DNA of 7,316 bases. Source: Fidelibacterota bacterium. GTDB taxonomy: Bacteria > Fidelibacterota > UBA2242. Shown one piece after another: positions 6,065-7,316 of this stretch (positions are counted from its first letter, which is position 1; every line of letters begins with the position of its first letter). A program made the translations under genes and the position numbers. The notes beneath the pieces were generated by a model. It ran no database searches. It saw only the letters and a list, made by a program, of their open reading frames with translations, and was not told the DNA's origin. Where the stretch lies: positions 1 through 7,316 of the forward strand of contig JAUSPJ010000287.1 of the NCBI GenBank assembly GCA_030655795.1, read 5' to 3'.

Positions 6065-6906
6065 TGATTGACTGCATCTTTCAGAAGTTTGATTTCACGG
6101 GCATAATGTTCATCGTCCCCCGGCGTTTCCAGGATCATTGGCAATCCGGCAAAACGTTTGTCATTTACCAGGCGGCGAAACGGCTCAAGCCCGATAAAGC
6201 CTTCCCCCAATTGATGGTGCCTGTCCACACGCGAGCCCAGGGCTTTCTTGGAATCGTTCAGGTGAAAAACCTTCAGACGATCCAGACCAATAACATCGTC
6301 GAATTTCTTAAAAGTGTCTGCATAACCGGATTCTGTAATAAGTTCGCATCCTGAGCTGAAAGCGTGGCAGGTATCGAAGCAAACGCCCAGACGCTTGGGA
6401 TGGGATGATTGCTTGATAATTGTTTCCAGGTGTTCGAATTTGTAGCCCACATTTGTGCCCTGTCCGGCAGTATTTTCCAGTAGCAAGGTAACTGTTGAAT
6501 CCGGGACAGTTTCGATGCAATAATCCAGGCTTTCGGCAATGGTTTGCAAAGCAAAACTGTCGCCGTTTCCCATGTGAGAACCGGGGTGAAAGACAATGTA
6601 GGGGATATTCAGAAATATGGAGCGTTGGATTTCTTCGATAAATGCATTGCGCGACATTACCAGTTTTTTCGGATCGGGGCTGCCAAGGTTTATTAGATAT
6701 GAGTCGTGTGAGATAACGTTTTCAAAGTTGTTTTTCTTTAGTTCGGATAAATAAACATCACGGCTGTCATCGGAAATCGGAGCGGCTCTCCATTGCATTT
6801 GATTAGCGGTGAAAACCTGGAAGCTGTCACAACCCAGTTTGGCTGCCCGCATAGGCGCATTTTCCACACCACCACTGATTGATACATGACAACCGATATA
6901 TGGCAA
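6061..6906 (-). CDS. nfo: Endonuclease IV (AP endonuclease)
   Basis: Zinc-dependent AP endonuclease that cleaves DNA 5' of abasic sites in base-excision repair. The 281-aa protein has the normal length of the bacterial family and the AP2Ec TIM-barrel motifs in order: HVSISGG (7-13), SHDSYLINLGSP (66-77), FHPGSHMG (106-113), LLLENTAGQG (141-150), VCFDTCHAFSSG (175-186), FHLNDSKKALGSRVDRHHQLGEG (214-236, abbreviated by its key residues) and ILETPG (258-263). The metal ligands known from the E. coli enzyme correspond to H67, H107, E144, D178, H181, H215, D228, H230 and E260, all present. Translation starts at a TTG (6906), supported by TAAGGA 8 nt upstream and by MPYIGCHVS matching the family start. 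It follows folE by 15 bp and overlaps lipB by 4 bp. Confidence 0.97.
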   Translation of the reverse strand: MPYIGCHVSISGGVENAPMRAAKLGCDSFQVFTANQMQWRAAPISDDSRDVYLSELKKNNFENVISHDSYLINLGSPDPKKLVMSRNAFIEEIQRSIFLNIPYIVFHPGSHMGNGDSFALQTIAESLDYCIETVPDSTVTLLLENTAGQGTNVGYKFEHLETIIKQSSHPKRLGVCFDTCHAFSSGCELITESGYADTFKKFDDVIGLDRLKVFHLNDSKKALGSRVDRHHQLGEGFIGLEPFRRLVNDKRFAGLPMILETPGDDEHYAREIKLLKDAVNQ

Positions 6907-6914
6907 GCGGTTAT

Positions 6915-6920
6915 TCCTTA
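6915..6920 (-). promoter_or_regulatory. Shine-Dalgarno TAAGGA fixing the TTG start of nfo
   Basis: TAAGGA on the minus strand lies 8 nt before the TTG at 6906 and immediately after the folE stop. It is a strong site that compensates for the rare start codon. No ATG or GTG with family homology is available nearby. Confidence 0.7.
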
Positions 6921-6921
6921 C

Positions 6922-7316
6922 TTATATTCGCGAAATTTGTATCAGGTCCAGAAATTCCTTGCGGGTGCGGTCCTGTTCCCGAAAAATCCCAAACATGGCG
7001 CTGGTCGTGACGACGGAATTGGTTTTTTCGACGCCGCGCATGTGCATACAGAGTTGGCGCGCTTCGACAACCACCGCAACGCCTTTGGGTTTTAGAACCT
7101 TTTGGATGGTATCGGCAATCTGGTTGGTCAGGCGTTCCTGAATCTGGAGGCGTCTGGCATAGGCATCGACAATGCGGGGAATTTTGCTGAGCCCGATCAT
7201 TTTACCGTCGGGAATATAGGCAACATGGGCTTTTCCGAAAAAGGGAACCAGGTGGTGCTCACACAGGCTGTAATAGTCAATATCTTTTACCATAATCATC
7301 TGACTGAAATCGTCAT
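6922..7316 (-). CDS. folE: GTP cyclohydrolase I, N-terminus outside window
   Basis: Converts GTP to 7,8-dihydroneopterin triphosphate, the entry to folate or pterin-derived cofactors and, in many bacteria, queuosine. The frame stays open to the right edge (residues DDFSQ precede the first in-window methionine at 7299). The gene is therefore 5'-truncated rather than starting at 7299, and roughly the first 60-80 residues are missing. Visible motifs are SLCEHHLVPF (zinc Cys and His plus a second His), GKAHVAYIPDGK, IGLSKIPRIVDAYARRLQIQERLT (key part SKIPRIVD and QERLT), GVAVVVEARQLCM with the second zinc cysteine, and MRGVEKTNSVVTTSAM. In the E. coli enzyme a catalytic histidine (H179) sits two residues before that cysteine; here the codon is CAA (Gln). 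The remaining active-site residues in view look intact. It is followed by nfo after 15 bp. Confidence 0.95.
   Translation of the reverse strand, partial: DDFSQMIMVKDIDYYSLCEHHLVPFFGKAHVAYIPDGKMIGLSKIPRIVDAYARRLQIQERLTNQIADTIQKVLKPKGVAVVVEARQLCMHMRGVEKTNSVVTTSAMFGIFREQDRTRKEFLDLIQISRI

Noticed and set aside
6922..7299. A complete 125-aa short FolE starting at ATG 7299
   Set aside because: The frame is open to the window edge with residues that fit the family, so the gene is simply cut by the window.

Overview
The window is a compact bacterial chromosome segment. All recognisable genes lie on the minus strand, so transcription runs from the right edge to the left. They encode conserved housekeeping enzymes followed by a membrane/efflux operon. 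GC content looks moderate, and the code is standard: tryptophan is TGG throughout and nfo ends with TGA. I see no tRNA or rRNA, no CRISPR array and no insertion sequence. The mix of genes (an HD-type tRNA nucleotidyltransferase, endonuclease IV, and a Yip1 membrane protein joined to a TolC/adaptor pair) suggests a Gram-negative, two-membrane bacterium. The FCB group or a related candidate phylum is my guess, by impression only.

Right part (7316 to 4476): a tight set in transcription order. It holds folE (GTP cyclohydrolase I, 5' end outside the window), nfo (endonuclease IV, TTG start with a strong Shine-Dalgarno), lipB (octanoyltransferase, ATGA overlap with nfo) and, after an AT-rich 86-bp spacer, lipA (lipoyl synthase). 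LipB loads octanoate onto lipoyl domains and LipA inserts the two sulfurs, so the pair gives a complete endogenous lipoylation route. folE (pterin/folate) and nfo (base-excision repair) appear to be passengers of the same transcript. The lipB-lipA spacer carries two CACGAATT repeats and small hairpins.

Middle (4475 to 2795): a 256-bp AT-rich intergenic stretch with no gene, then a class II CCA-adding enzyme/poly(A) polymerase family protein with an HD domain. Its end overlaps a 9-bp inverted repeat that may be a weak terminator and also carries a candidate -35 box for the next operon.

Left part (2719 to 1): an envelope operon with a Yip1-family multi-pass membrane protein, a TolC-family outer membrane factor (8-bp overlap) and an HlyD/MacA-type periplasmic adaptor that runs off the left edge. 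Together they look like a tripartite export system whose inner-membrane pump would lie further left.

The most notable observation is in the Yip1 gene. Its apparent ATG (2635) has no ribosome binding site. A well-placed Shine-Dalgarno and ATG (2719) lie 84 bp upstream in the same frame, and the 24 codons that follow encode what looks like the missing Yip1 N-terminus, interrupted by one in-frame TGA. The gene is therefore split by a nonsense codon, expressed by termination-reinitiation, or affected by a sequence error. A second point is a glutamine in FolE where the well-studied enzymes have a catalytic histidine.
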